Shown here piece after piece: positions 13,030 through 24,666 of a DNA stretch of 64,000 nucleotides (its first letter is position 1; every line of letters starts with the position of its first letter). Made by a program: the position numbers and the translations under genes. This DNA comes from Rhizophagus irregularis. Lineage: Eukaryota; Glomeromycota; Glomeromycetes; Glomerales; Glomeraceae. The notes beneath the pieces were generated by a model that saw nothing but the letters and a program-made list of their open reading frames with translations, was not told where the DNA came from and searched no databases. The DNA is taken from assembly GCF_026210795.1 (NCBI RefSeq), contig NC_089429.1, positions 3,968,001-4,032,000 on the forward strand, written 5' to 3'.

Positions 13030-13860
13030 AATAAAATATAATTTATTTATACAAATAATAAATTGATTGAAATATACTTTTGTATTTCGGAGATTCTTTC
13101 TTGTTCTTTTAGTATTTCTTTTTTCCGAAGCAAATGTATTAGTTTCATTTTGAGAATTTGATTGAAGGGTTCGAAGAATCTGTAATGGTTTACATGGTTT
13201 CGCTACAACTTTTTGCGGTGCCCCTTTATTAGTTTTATGTTTCAATTCTGGTGGTCTAAAAGGATTCAGAAATATTGTCTTTGGTGAAAATACTGATCCT
13301 CCTAAATTTATAATAAATACAACATAATCATTAGATTAAAATATAAGATTAAAATATAAAATTAAAATATTTTTTTTTAAAAAAAAAAATCTTTACCTTG
13401 TAAATAATAGAATCTGATTATTTCATTATACGCTACATCAGCATCTCCTTCATTGTCTAGAAAATAATCCCTTATTTGAATGTAGATTAGCATTTCGAAA
13501 AAGACATGCTGCATGTTTACAGACATCTCGGAATGGCCCATTCCAAATATAATCGTAACAAATATATTCACCTGTTAAGATATTTGTTAAATAATATCCT
13601 TCTCGATGCGGAATCTTATCCAGATGTTTTTATTCCATTTTTTTGAATAAAGGTTGTAAATTATTTATTATTTCCTCATTTAATTTGATAAATTTACTAT
13701 CAAATGGTAATTCTAATAATTGAATATCATCAAGCTTTCGAACATAAAAATAATCATCATGATTTAAAGACTTAACAAATTCCAGTAAAAAATAAAGCCT
13801 TGTTTTCAATGATAATTTTTTTGAACAATTTTCCTTAAATATATTTACGTATTTAGTTTA
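13030..13860 (-). pseudogene. SWIM-type zinc-finger protein relic
   Basis: Reading leftwards from about 13850, the minus strand gives a continuous stretch including FLLEFVKSLNHDDYFYVRKL and PFDSKFIKLNEEIINNL, one stop, then HREGYYLTNILTGEYICYDY and GPFRDVCKHAACLF. The C-x-Y...C-K-H spacing is like a SWIM zinc finger, as in MULE-transposase-related proteins. A frameshift near 13500 then leads to FLDNEGDADVAYNEIIRFYY, a plausible intron (13393-13301; CAAG/GTAAAG donor, TTTAG acceptor) and a Lys/Thr-rich tail ending near 13050. The upstream part of the gene is missing. Probably a decayed member of an expanded nuclear family. Confidence 0.55.
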
Positions 13861-15276
13861 TAAATTATAAAATAATTAAAAACAAAAAGACAATAATAAT
13901 ACTTCAATTGACTTCATATCAAATATCAAATAATGTTGCTAATCCTGCTTCATATCACTATTTTCAGTTATATTTTTTCTTTTTAACTTCACTCCATACA
14001 AACGTTCAACAAAATTTACAATAGTTTGAACTCCACTATAATTTACTTCTATTGTTCAATTAAGAATTGAATAATATTATATCTTTCCCATCCATTACAA
14101 ATAAGCAATTAAAAAAGAAGACTAAAAAAATGAAACAATTTATTATTTTAACCAATCTTAAAAATCCAAATACTTGTATATGATGAAATTGAAAAATATT
14201 TAAAAATAGAGAAAATTGATTTAGAATATAACTGCTTTACTTGATGGTATGAAAGGTATGAAAAGTTTCAAATTTGCTAAAAAATATTTAGCAGTTTATA
14301 CTGTATTTATTTTATAGCATTTGAATAATTATTTTCAGATGCTAGTAATCTTTTAACTATAAAAAGAATTTGAACAAGTCTTATACTTTTTAATAAATTA
14401 TATTTCTAAAAAGTATATTAATAGTATTTATTTCCTTCAGATATTCAAATAATTTGATTATTAATAATTAATTGAAAATTTGTAATAATTTTTAAAGAAA
14501 TAAAGCAAATTTGATATAAATACAGTTCATACAACTTAGTCCTAGCAATTAAATTTGATGAAATTTAAATCACTACTATTCATTCAAAAAAAAAGATAAA
14601 CATAAAGTATAAATATACAATAATAAACCAGGTTAAGCTTAATTAAACCATGTTTTTAAATTTTCTGTAAAGTATTTTTTAATAAAGTAGTAGCAATTTA
14701 AAGTTGAAATATTTTACTATTAAATTAAATATTTGGCCATTTTACTCTGACCAGAATTACATATAAATCTGGCCAAAATTACTTTCGTTTAATTATTAAC
14801 TATGTAAATCTGACTAAACTTATATATAATTCTGGCTAGAATTAAGAATTATAACTTAATTAAATAAATCTGACCAATAAAATTATAGGATTAAGTATTA
14901 CATAATATAAAAAATTTTTTTATTGGGATTAGGTTGTAGTAAAAGTAAAAAAATATTTTTATTAATTTAAAAATAAGGTTACTTTATAACAATAAAAAAT
15001 GTAAAATCAATAATAAAAAAGAATCTGATTATTTTGAAGTTAAGAGTTTGCAATATTTTTTAAAAAAAATTCTAAAGAATCCAAATATTTTTCTTTTTTA
15101 TTTTTATTTTATATAGTTTAAAATACAAAAAAAAAGAAAAAAGAAATATTAAAACATTTCTAAAATTACCCAAATACATATTCTTTAATAAAGTTATCTT
15201 TATTTTTATTTCATAAAATCCAAAAGCTATTAATGTTAAGAATTTAAACATATGTTCTTTAACAAATTTACTATTA
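13861..15276. other. AT-rich spacer
   Basis: No gene. The short motif (T)CTGGCCA(G/A)AATTA recurs at 14757, 14778 and 14830; the same motif is scattered through the window. Confidence 0.45.
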
Positions 15277-16318
15277 CAGTCAACTCCCTCTATAGTCACT
15301 CCCGTTATAGTCACATTCTACTATATAGTCACACCAGTTGAATGTTCAAAACACTTTATTATTAAAATCTATCCTATATAGTCACAATCTATCTATAGTC
15401 ACTATCACACCTATCCTCAAAAATCTTATATTAAAAAGAACCGTTTATAATAACAGTTATATAAAGAATATATTAAATAACTTGGCATCTAATAATCGTA
15501 CAAAGATGTATCATAGCTTGTTAGAATCGTCTCACTGAGACGATTCGAATGGTGGTAGTTTTATCCTTTTCCGATCACTGGCTGACGAGTTATTCAACAA
15601 AATGTTAAACATCGGCATTATAATATTTCTTGATTTACGTTTACTGTGCCATTTAACATTTTGCTAGATTTCTCGGTACCTAGTAATTGTAAAAAGACGA
15701 TTTATAGCTCGTTGGAATCGCCTCATCGAGGCGAATCGAATAGCGGTAAGCTCATCTCTCTGTGATCAATATTGACGGAGTTATTACTTAAAAACCATTT
15801 AATATTTTTTAATTTCGGAAATTGATCTAGTGATTGGATTTCGATGTATCTTATACCATTAGATTCGTCTCATCAAGACGAATCGAATGGTAGTAAGATC
15901 GTCTTTCTAGGATCAATATTGGCAGAGTTATTACACAAAAACCATTAATATTTTTTTAATTTTGGAAATTAATCTAGTGATTGGATTTCAACATATTTTA
16001 TACCATTAGACCGTCTCATCAAGATGAATTGAATGGCGGTAAGATCATCTCTCTACGATTAATATTGGCGAAGTTACGATACAATAAAGTTTTAAGTATA
16101 ATTCTGGCTAAAATTATGTTAATTTTTGGCTGGAATTATGATATACAAATATAAGAAATTTTTTATATAGTCACATCTCTTTATAATCACCAAATATTAC
16201 CTCCATAACCTTCAATAGAGGGTGCGGAAAGTAGTGGCCACTAAACGTACAATACACTTGTAAAATAATCACCAAATATGGACTGTCCCAAATATGTGAC
16301 TATAAAGAGAGTTGACTG
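15277..16318. mobile_element. pogo-like MITE, 1.04 kb
   Basis: The inverted ends are CAGTCAACTCCCTCTATAGTC and its mirror, GACTATAAAGAGAGTTGACTG, and both are bordered by TA. CAGT ends with TA duplication are usual for pogo/Fot1-type elements. GTCAC motifs repeat just inside both ends (for example TATAGTCAC five times in 15290-15410). No transposase is present. The core is a four-copy hairpin repeat, listed separately. Confidence 0.7.
15480..16085. repeat. Four tandem hairpin-bearing repeats inside the pogo-like MITE
   Basis: Hairpins lie at 15524-15546, 15715-15736, 15862-15884 and 16009-16031, spaced 191, 147 and 147 bp. The first three keep a perfect or near-perfect stem although the stem sequence changes (TCGTCTCA/TGAGACGA, TCGCCTC/GAGGCGA and TTCGTCTC/GACGAA). 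Each is followed by GAATGG or GAATAG and a conserved tail ending in (G/C)GAGTTATT or a close variant. The fourth copy is partly degraded. Confidence 0.6.
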
Positions 16319-17613
16319 TATTTTTATTTATTATTTTATATAAAATCCAATTTTATTTTATAAAGTCAAAAAAGTTACAATATCTAAAAGAGAAAAAAAA
16401 AAATGTTAGAATATTTTTAAATTACTAAAGTAAAGAATCCAAACATTTTATTTTTATTTTATAAAATTTAAAAAGCTATAATGTTTAAAAAAAAGAAACA
16501 TTTCTAAAATAAATAAAAATTCAAATACATATTTTTTTAATAAAATTACCTTTATTTTTATTTCATAAAATTCAAAAACTATAATATTTAAAAAAATATT
16601 TTTAAAATTAAAGTAAAGAATTCAAATACATATTTTTTTAATAAATTTATTTTTATTTCATTTTTATAAAATCCAAGTAATTGTAGCATTCAAAATCAGA
16701 TTATATAATAATTATATAATGAAATAAATATTTAACTGAAGAATAAATTACTAACTGATTATATTATAATAATATTATTAAAAAAAACCTTAGAATAATA
16801 AAATCAACGATTACAAATTACAATTATTATGATGAGTTATAATTAGTTATAAAAAAATTATATTAATAATATAAGTTATAATAAATTAGTATAATTAGTT
16901 TTATCATTAGTAATTATTAGTAAAAGAATTTGTAAAATATTATAGAATAATTTGGAATTTAGTAGAATAATTTAGAATTGAAAAAAAAAATTGGAGAAAT
17001 TATTTCTTTTATTTTATTTATATAATGTAAAAATATTATAAAAAGAATAAGTTTTAAACTTAGATAGAATCCATCTACTACTAAGATATGTTACTAATAG
17101 AAATTTTACTTTCATATGAAATCTTACCTTAGAATTTACTTAAATTCTATTGGTTAATTAATTAAAAAGGAAAAAATTATAACAATATAATATAAAATTT
17201 CCTAAAGTTTTATATGTAAATCTTACTTTAGACTATAAGATGATTTATTTTAATAATAAGCAGAGTCTTACTTAAGTTCTATACTATTTTTCAAGACTGA
17301 AAATAAATAATAAAGTATTCATTTATAAATTTAATAATTAATTCTGTTCTTATAAATATTTATAAAAAAATTAATATTGAAAGATCTGAATAGTATTTGA
17401 ATTCCATTAGACTGAATGGAATATTATTTTTATAAATTTATTAGTAATAATATGAAAAAGCTATTACAATTTAATATTGAATTTAATGAATTAATCAAAA
17501 AATATTAATAAGCAAGAAGAAATTATTGAAATTTTAAATTTTAAATAATGGATTAAAAATTAAATCAAGCATGATAAATAAAGTTATTTTATATTATATT
17601 AATATTATAGAAC
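16319..17613. other. AT-rich spacer
   Basis: Homopolymer-rich spacer. ORFs are short and low-complexity. Nothing else recognised. Confidence 0.45.
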
Positions 17614-18529
17614 CTATAAAAAGTCTTTATACTTAAAATATATTTTAAGTATTAATTTTAATTTTATAATATACTTATAATATGCTCAAAATATACCTAA
17701 AATACTCTTGAAATATACTTTTAATAGGTGGCTAAGTATTTAAAATATACTTAAAATATATTTATTGCCATTTTCAAAATTACTGATAAGTTCTAATTTG
17801 CAAGGTTTGATATATGATTTTTCATATAACAAAAGTGAATCATATTTTTACACGAATTTTTAATATTTTCATATCAAATTTTTTTGTAAATTATTAAATT
17901 CAAGATAAAATATGTATTAACACAAAATTTCAGTATATATTTAATATAAAAATTTGGATTTTTACTATATGGATATTATTTATTATATTATTTATATATT
18001 TTTTTTTTTTTTTTAAATGTTGAATCATGTATCATTTTATTAGAATACATTTGGACTACATAATAATCACAACTATTCTGTAAATGATACTCCCAGCTCC
18101 TGGCCAGTCCGATCAAACATTAATTATTATATCACAAATAAAGTAAGAACAAAATTAAAAGTAAATCAAAAGAATTAAAACCAAAATACCATACTGTAAA
18201 CCAAAATTAAACTAAAAAGAGAAATAAAAGTAAAATAAAATTATAAATAAAAAGTAAATAAAAAATTTTTTTTTTTTTTTTTTTAAGTATTACTTCAATA
18301 GTTTTTTGCTTATATATAGTGTAACCTTATCAAACTTCTTCTTTATTGGGATCCAATCCTCACATATGTATTTCTTTATAAAGGTATCCATTGATTTCTT
18401 TACCAAAGGAATTGACTTTTGTATTCGATCTGCTTTTCTTGTTTTTATATCTTTTGCTTTATCTGAAGGTTGATTTAAGTTGTCCTTTGTGTTGTCCTTT
18501 ATTTTGGATTCTGTAGTAATTTTATCTGT

Positions 18530-19882
18530 TCAAGTAATGCCTTTTCTTTTTTCCCATAAAATAACTTGTTCACATCTTGGTTTCCATAATAATTCTTTGA
18601 ATGCTAAAATAAACCGTATTAAAATATTGGCCATAAGCATCTGTGCCTCAGTAAGAGTTATCTTAAAATCTGTTTGTAATTTTGTTGTTAAACAAGTTTC
18701 AACTTTCACTTCCAATGCCAAGTGTTGGAACTTTTGAAATTTTTTTGATTTTGCTGTAACTCCTAATATATCTTGTAATACATTTCTAATAAAATCTTCA
18801 CCTTGGCATTTAATTTGCTTTTGTTTTAAACATATAATTATAGATTCTTCTGTTGTAATCTCTAAAATTTTTTGCCAAATCAATTCATATGCTTGACATT
18901 CAAATAAGTGATTCCAATTTTCCTTTTTGTTACAGTTCATAACACATTTCATCTCCTTATACAGTTTTGGCTTTCTTAATGCTAGAATGGATCCTAAAGG
19001 AAGGATTTTATGAAACAGTTTTGCTATAAAAGTCCACAAATAGTTAGTTTGCATACTAGTGCAATGAAATCCTTTGCAATAATGAAAAATAAGCCAAGTA
19101 ATTTTCCAGTCTATCTGATTGACATTTGCATAACATAATTCCTGATTATTTTTTAGTAATGACCATTCAGTAGCTTCATATGTAGCTAATATTTTCAAGA
19201 TAAATCGCCTAATATTAACTTCAATAGGATTGTCTATAAAAACAGGAAAATAAGATAGTATGTTATCAATAAAATCTACATTGTTTTTAAATATATTTTT
19301 TCCACATTGGCCTTTTTTTGCCAATTTGTCAGCTATATCATTGCCTATGATGCCACTATGTCCTTTTATTTTAACCAGTTTTATATTTATTGATGCCTCT
19401 CTGATCAGCATAATTATTTTAATAATGATCAGGTTATTAGTTTTTTTGAGCCATTTTCTAGTTGTTGAATCAAAAGCTGAGTTAATTGAATTAATAGCAC
19501 CTAAGCTGTCTGTATATATAGTTACATTAGAATTTTCTGGTGCTGTCAGTAATGCCAAGAAAATAGCTACTATTTCTGCTCTAGTTGATGATGGCCAGAA
19601 AGATAGACTTGAGTATACTGAATATTCTCCTTCTTCATTATTTGTGTAAAATGCTGCCCCTAAATTTATCATATTATTATCTGCCTTATTATGTGAATGA
19701 TTATTGTTATCTATAATTTGATTAGCTAGTGATCCATCTGTATAATATTCAATGTTTTTTAATGACCTTAATCTATATCGTATATTTGTAAATTCTTGTC
19801 TAAGTGTATCTTGTTCTATCCAGCGATTGATCCATGGTTTTAAATTATCTCCATTTAACTCAATTGTGGGTGTTTTTTCCAT
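18530..19882 (-). CDS. LINE RNase H domain and C-terminal region
   Basis: 450 residues. The RNase H acidic residues are visible: IEYYTDGSLA (Asp), SSTRAEIVAIFLA (Glu), IYTDSLGAINSI (Asp) and GNDIADKLAKKG (Asp), with VKIKGHSG before the last. The C-terminal part has a CVMNCNKKENWNHLFECQ segment, a Cys/His cluster usual at the end of such LINE proteins. It would remove the RNA template during element synthesis. It begins at an internal ATG, since the true frame continues from the broken upstream linker. Confidence 0.8.
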   Translation of the reverse strand: MEKTPTIELNGDNLKPWINRWIEQDTLRQEFTNIRYRLRSLKNIEYYTDGSLANQIIDNNNHSHNKADNNMINLGAAFYTNNEEGEYSVYSSLSFWPSSTRAEIVAIFLALLTAPENSNVTIYTDSLGAINSINSAFDSTTRKWLKKTNNLIIIKIIMLIREASINIKLVKIKGHSGIIGNDIADKLAKKGQCGKNIFKNNVDFIDNILSYFPVFIDNPIEVNIRRFILKILATYEATEWSLLKNNQELCYANVNQIDWKITWLIFHYCKGFHCTSMQTNYLWTFIAKLFHKILPLGSILALRKPKLYKEMKCVMNCNKKENWNHLFECQAYELIWQKILEITTEESIIICLKQKQIKCQGEDFIRNVLQDILGVTAKSKKFQKFQHLALEVKVETCLTTKLQTDFKITLTEAQMLMANILIRFILAFKELLWKPRCEQVILWEKRKGIT

Positions 19883-20114
19883 TTATTGTATATCAATGTT
19901 AGTTGTAATATTTTCAACTCTATTTACTGAGTCTACCATATAATACCAGTCAATATGTGTAATTGCGCCTGTTGATAATCGAGTAAAGATTGGTAAAACT
20001 AATGCATTATGTTGAGCTATTGTAATAATCTTTGGACATTCCTGTTTTTGAATAATTGCTTTTTGAGGATTATCTGAACATATTTTAATATTGCATACTT
20101 CTATAATTAAACAT

Positions 20115-20517
20115 TCAATTTTCCCCCTTTTTTTTAATATGTGTTCTTTTCTTTACAAGTCCTATTGATAATTTATTATTTTTATCTTTTATTATCACAT
20201 ATGGGTGTTTTCGCTTGTCCTCTAATACTGGCTGTAATGTATTATTCAGGAAATTAGATATGGAAAATCTGGATGTTTCTATTATCAATATTCCCTTGAT
20301 CCATTGGGTCAACAGCTGATACCATTTAGCTATGCGTCCTTTGGCTGATAACCCTGCAATAAAACGGTAACATGCCCAGCTTCATAGTGTATCCAGAAGG
20401 TAATATTAATTGACTAGCATATATAAGTGGGTATGAATTTGAGGTTCCAATTTTTCGTAATAAATTGAGGCATCTATGTGTTATAAATATTTCTCTAATG
20501 GGTATACTCCCACTCAC
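20115..20517 (-). pseudogene. LINE ORF2 linker between RT and RNase H
   Basis: Two short minus-strand frames (20326-20517 and 20115-20312) bridge the thumb of the RT and the RNase H ORF. They carry no recognisable domain. Their strand, order and lack of intervening unrelated sequence indicate they are pieces of one ORF2 broken by frameshifts. Confidence 0.5.
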
Positions 20518-20572
20518 TGATAGCCCATGTTGTTCTATTTATATAATCTTGTTGTATAACAATATTTAACTT

Positions 20573-22660
20573 TCATGCTATAATAATATTATGTAGACTT
20601 AAATTAGATTTGGCTTCTTGATGACCTAAAAATAATGATTCTGATTCATGTTCAAAAATATTATCATGTATAGCCAAACGTAGCTGCGCTGTTCTACATC
20701 TTATCATTATGGATCTAGATGCCAATGAATTGCTATTTATTAGATATGTAAAAGCAGTGATCTGATTTGCGCATATTTGATCCCATGGATTATTAATTCC
20801 TAAAATGTATCGATGATATAATGCTGATGTTGGATAACTTCTAGGCAATCCACATATTTGCTTAACTAACTTGATCACTGGAGTGAATAAAAGATTCCAT
20901 TCATTTTCTGATAATGTCATTAATTGGGCTACATATATTACTCTTGGGATGAGGACGTGATTAATTAGATAAGCAATGTGTCCTACTGTAATACGTTTTC
21001 GTCTGATAGGATTCAAAAATTTTTCAATTATATCCTTAATTCTTTTGATTGATCTTTTTCTTGAATTGGAAGAAGAGAAATAACATCCTAAATAACGTAT
21101 TTCTTTATCTGTGGCTTGAATTTTTGATTTGTCACGTCCAATAATAATATATAGATCTTCTCTAGGTAATTTAGGATTAATAACAATCAGTTCAGACTTT
21201 TTTCCATTTATATCTACATCATGAAAATTATAGAACTGTGTGGCTATATTGATCGATTCTTGAATTTTATCCCCTGAACTATCCAAATAACTTGTATCAT
21301 CCATATAGGCTATAACTGGTACTCTTAGTCTATATTGTTGCCATGTTGATTGATCCTGAATGTCTGAGGGCCATGTATTCACCATTTCATACCCTTGTTG
21401 GTGGTTGCACGCTTGTTGAATGGCTACAAGCAATGGATCGTAAAAGATTCTCCATAAGAGAGGTGAAATCGCATCCCCCTGGTCTATACCATCTCCTCCT
21501 GTGAAAGTTAGACTAGGGCCAAAAGCTGTTATTACGTTCATTTGTCTATTCTTGAATAGGCCTGTAATCCATATGACAAATTTCTCTGGTATGTCTAGCC
21601 TTCTTAATGCTAATTGTAGACTTTCTAGGCTAACTGAATCATAAGCTTTCATCATATCTTGGATTACCACCCAAAGTTCCCTTCCATTCTCCCTTGCATC
21701 TTCAATTATGTCATTCATCAGTCGTAATGGTATTGCTGTGTCTTCCCTTTTGAGACCGCAAAAATTTAATCCGCGTAAAACTTTATTAGATGTCAAAATT
21801 GCACTTAACCGATTTGTTAATACTTTGGTGACGCATTTCCTGATATTATCTAATAGTGCTATGGGACGTGTGTTGGCCAAAATATAATTAAATTTTTGTG
21901 GTTTTAAAATCGGATGGATAAGTGACTGCTTCCACTGGTCTGGCACAACTCCTATTTTCAAGGACAGATTAATGAATTTTAATAAAATATAACTAGATTT
22001 GTCTGAGAAATGTTTGATTATAGCATATCCAATGCCTGAAGGACCTGGCGCTGAATTCGTATTTACTAGTTCTAGTGTTTGGTGCCATTCTCCTATTGTT
22101 ATCTCGTCCATTAGGTTAGCCATACATTCAGTGAATTCCCCTTTCGGCCTATATATATTACTCCAGAAAACGTCCTGTTCTATTGACTTAGTATTGCGTT
22201 TTCGTAGAATTCCTGCAAAAGTATCTTTTGCATGGGTTCTAATTGTATTAGGATCAAGGGCTAATCTAACACCTTCATTCTCATTAGAAATTACTGCTCT
22301 ATCAATTATAATGTGTTCTTTAACGTTGTCTTGTGTGGAGTGTAACCATTTAGGAATATCTGAATGTATTATATTGCACCGATTTTCTATACTATCTTGG
22401 ATTTTACGTAGCCGTTGTGCTTGTAAATAGTTTTTATCTATTTTGATTCTCTTTTTAAATACTTCTTTAGCATTCTTTATCCATGTGTCACTGAAGAGAT
22501 CGTGTGTAGGAATAGTAAGTTCCTTATGATTATCAATAAATTTGTCATATTCTTTCCTGTTGTAATCTTTGTTGTATTTATTGATTCTATTTATCCAAAA
22601 ATTAATCCATTTATCATCTTTATTGTCAATGAATCCCTGATCCTTGCTTATTTTCCTCAT
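20573..22660 (-). CDS. LINE reverse transcriptase
   Basis: A 695-residue open frame with the non-LTR RT blocks in order: NSAPGPSGIGYAIIKHF, NTRPIALLDNIRKCVTKVLT, VVIQDMMKAYDSVSLESLQL, GIDQGDAISPLLWRIFYDPL, AYMDDTSYL (catalytic YMDD) and RYLGCYFSSS, then the thumb. The catalytic aspartates are present. It copies the LINE RNA into DNA at the nicked target. The frame probably continues from the endonuclease fragment through two stops between 22660 and 22907, and into the 20326-20517 and 20115-20312 frames downstream, so the present ORF is a fragment of a longer ORF2 protein. Confidence 0.85.
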   Translation of the reverse strand: MRKISKDQGFIDNKDDKWINFWINRINKYNKDYNRKEYDKFIDNHKELTIPTHDLFSDTWIKNAKEVFKKRIKIDKNYLQAQRLRKIQDSIENRCNIIHSDIPKWLHSTQDNVKEHIIIDRAVISNENEGVRLALDPNTIRTHAKDTFAGILRKRNTKSIEQDVFWSNIYRPKGEFTECMANLMDEITIGEWHQTLELVNTNSAPGPSGIGYAIIKHFSDKSSYILLKFINLSLKIGVVPDQWKQSLIHPILKPQKFNYILANTRPIALLDNIRKCVTKVLTNRLSAILTSNKVLRGLNFCGLKREDTAIPLRLMNDIIEDARENGRELWVVIQDMMKAYDSVSLESLQLALRRLDIPEKFVIWITGLFKNRQMNVITAFGPSLTFTGGDGIDQGDAISPLLWRIFYDPLLVAIQQACNHQQGYEMVNTWPSDIQDQSTWQQYRLRVPVIAYMDDTSYLDSSGDKIQESINIATQFYNFHDVDINGKKSELIVINPKLPREDLYIIIGRDKSKIQATDKEIRYLGCYFSSSNSRKRSIKRIKDIIEKFLNPIRRKRITVGHIAYLINHVLIPRVIYVAQLMTLSENEWNLLFTPVIKLVKQICGLPRSYPTSALYHRYILGINNPWDQICANQITAFTYLINSNSLASRSIMIRCRTAQLRLAIHDNIFEHESESLFLGHQEAKSNLSLHNIIIA

Positions 22661-22906
22661 TAAACTTCCCAGTTTAGTGGTATGTCACATGGTTTTATCT
22701 ACAAATGATAATTTATGTCTTATATTGCAACTTCCCAGATATTTAACTGTCTTCATAGGCAGCTCTATATTCACCGCTATTGATATTGCGCTCATGATAT
22801 TGTTCCAAAGCTTATTAAATTTACATCTTATTTTTTCCCCATCATTGTCCGTTTCATATCCTAGTTGTATTTCATGATTGAATTCATCGATTAATTGTTG
22901 AAAGTC

Positions 22907-23854
22907 TCATGCCTCTATTTCTCTGTCTAATGTTTCGGTAAAATTCTCCCATTGTAAATTAGTAATTTTACTGATGTCCACTATGCGATTGTTCTGATGT
23001 CTATCAACTAAATTCGCATCCCGTGTCTGATCTGGGACAGCAAGCCGGAAGTTGTTCTTAATAAATCCTGATATATTTACCGTTGTTGAAATAATACTAT
23101 GATGGCTATTTGTGATCATCTGTGATGAGTGCACTGAGAATTCTACTGGAATAACATCGGCCTCATGTGTGATCCAGATTTAATCGATTTTTGATCTCGA
23201 TATAGGGCTTGATTTATCCTTATTTTTATCCCATTTCTCATGTGTAAATAGCTCTGTATCCGGATAAAGAGCTCGGCAAACATCATAAAGTCCCAGTTGC
23301 GCTAACTGTATCAGAAATTGTGATCCTGGTTGTTCAGTACTAGGCGAGCGATCTATTTTATTGTCAATTGTGTCGCTAAAATCGCCTAATACAATGTGTA
23401 GTACTACGGTGTTGTGAATTGATCGGTTATGTCCCTCTATAGCCATTTTCAATTTGTCAATCAAGCTTTTCCTCATGTCTTGATTGTTAGGAGCGGCATA
23501 TATCAACCAGATCCATATCTCTCTCTGTATGAATAAGAATTTAACTATTATGATATATGGAGATATGCGTTCTACTGCATAGTAATGTTTCATCCATCTG
23601 TTATGGATCACAAGTGCCGTTCCTGATCCTTTGGTTTTTTGATCTCGTTCACTGAATATTATTGAGTAAACCTTTGACTCAATGTCTTGGTTTATAAAGT
23701 ATTCCTGACGATAGTCTATATTAGTTTCTGATATAGCCATAATATCGATGTTCTTTTCTTCGATAAATTCCAACAAACTGTGAAGTTTTTGTATAGACGG
23801 AGTACTAGCTATTCCATCTATATTATGTGCTGCTATGTGCAAATCTAAATACAT
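22907..23854 (-). pseudogene. LINE endonuclease (EEP) domain with one nonsense codon
   Basis: The first part (23180-23854, 224 residues) opens MYLDLHIAAHNIDGI and contains AISETNIDY (the metal-binding Glu block), WIWLIYAAPNN and VLGDFSDTI, where GDFN has become GDFS. Reading stops at a TAA in SRSKID*IWITHEADV and then resumes in the same frame (22907-23134). There the expected SDH box reads TNSHHSII. The altered Asn and Asp positions suggest weak or absent nicking activity even without the stop. In an intact LINE this domain makes the first-strand nick for target-primed reverse transcription. Confidence 0.75.
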
Positions 23855-23877
23855 TGAATCATTCGTTTCTTGATTAT

Positions 23878-24216
23878 TTAGATTCCCCTAGTAAACCTTA
23901 ACCTCTGTCTTGCTAAGAATATGTTAACGTTTTCTTCATTTGTCAAAGATTCGACTATTTCCTCTAAATTGTCTGGATCTTTTTGGCAATCTCCTTTTTC
24001 ATACACTAATTCAGTTGTTTTCGGGTGTGTATTTCCTGTATTTATTCTGCCATTCGTCTTATGTTTGTTATGTGTTTGTTGTGATTGCTCATTACTCGCG
24101 TGTTGTATGGAGGACGACGCGTTGTTGTTTTGATTGTTTTTGAGAAAAATGCTCGGAACTTGGCATTGTTCTCTACCTTTCAGCCTTTCTCCGTGTGTAA
24201 CTCTATTGTTTATCAT
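23878..24216 (-). CDS. LINE ORF1-like short protein
   Basis: 112 residues, hydrophilic and rich in Asn, Gln and Thr, starting 73 nt inside the LINE 5' end and ending 23 nt before the endonuclease ORF. It has no zinc knuckle or RRM that I can see, unlike the ORF1 of the LINE at 51.4-59.5 kb. By position it is an ORF1 or its truncated remainder. Function not recognisable from the sequence. Confidence 0.4.
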   Translation of the reverse strand: MINNRVTHGERLKGREQCQVPSIFLKNNQNNNASSSIQHASNEQSQQTHNKHKTNGRINTGNTHPKTTELVYEKGDCQKDPDNLEEIVESLTNEENVNIFLARQRLRFTRGI

Positions 24217-24666
24217 CTTGTATAACCTTCGCTTTTGTTTTTTATTTAGGCCAGCTAAAGAAAAATCTCGTCTTTTCCTTTATTAATATCTATATTATTT
24301 ATATATAAAAATAAAGTAAATCATATTTCTGCATAAATTTTAATATTTTGTGTCAAATTTTTTTGTAAATCATTAAATTTAAGTCAAAATGTGTATTAAC
24401 ACAAAATTTCAATATATATTTCTTATAAAAATTTTGGATTTTTACTATACAAATATTATTTATTACAATTATTTATATATAAAAATAAAGTGAATCATAT
24501 TTCTGCATCAATTTTTAATATATTTATATCAATTTTTTTTTGTAAATCATTAAATTCAAAATAAAATGTATATCAATGCAAAATTTTAGCATATATTTCT
24601 TATAAAAATTTTGGACTTTTACTATGCAGAAATCATTTATTACAATTATTTATATATAAAAATAAG

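Larger units (their letters stand above)
18001..24289 (-). mobile_element. Near full-length LINE with endonuclease, RT and RNase H
   Basis: The insertion is bordered by copies of TATATTATTTATATAT (17984-17999 and about 24290-24305), inside one subrepeat of the foldback element. On the minus strand it ends in a poly-A tail (T run at 18000-18014). The order is short ORF1, endonuclease, RT, linker, RNase H, then a 3' UTR of about 0.5 kb. An RNase H after the RT points to an I/Tad-like clade (family knowledge). Only a few stops break the long ORF2, so it is fairly young. Confidence 0.8.

Noticed and set aside
18267-18284. T run as the poly-A tail of the LINE
   Set aside because: The matching target duplication is at 17984-17999, which puts the LINE tail at 18000-18014; this run lies inside the 3' UTR.
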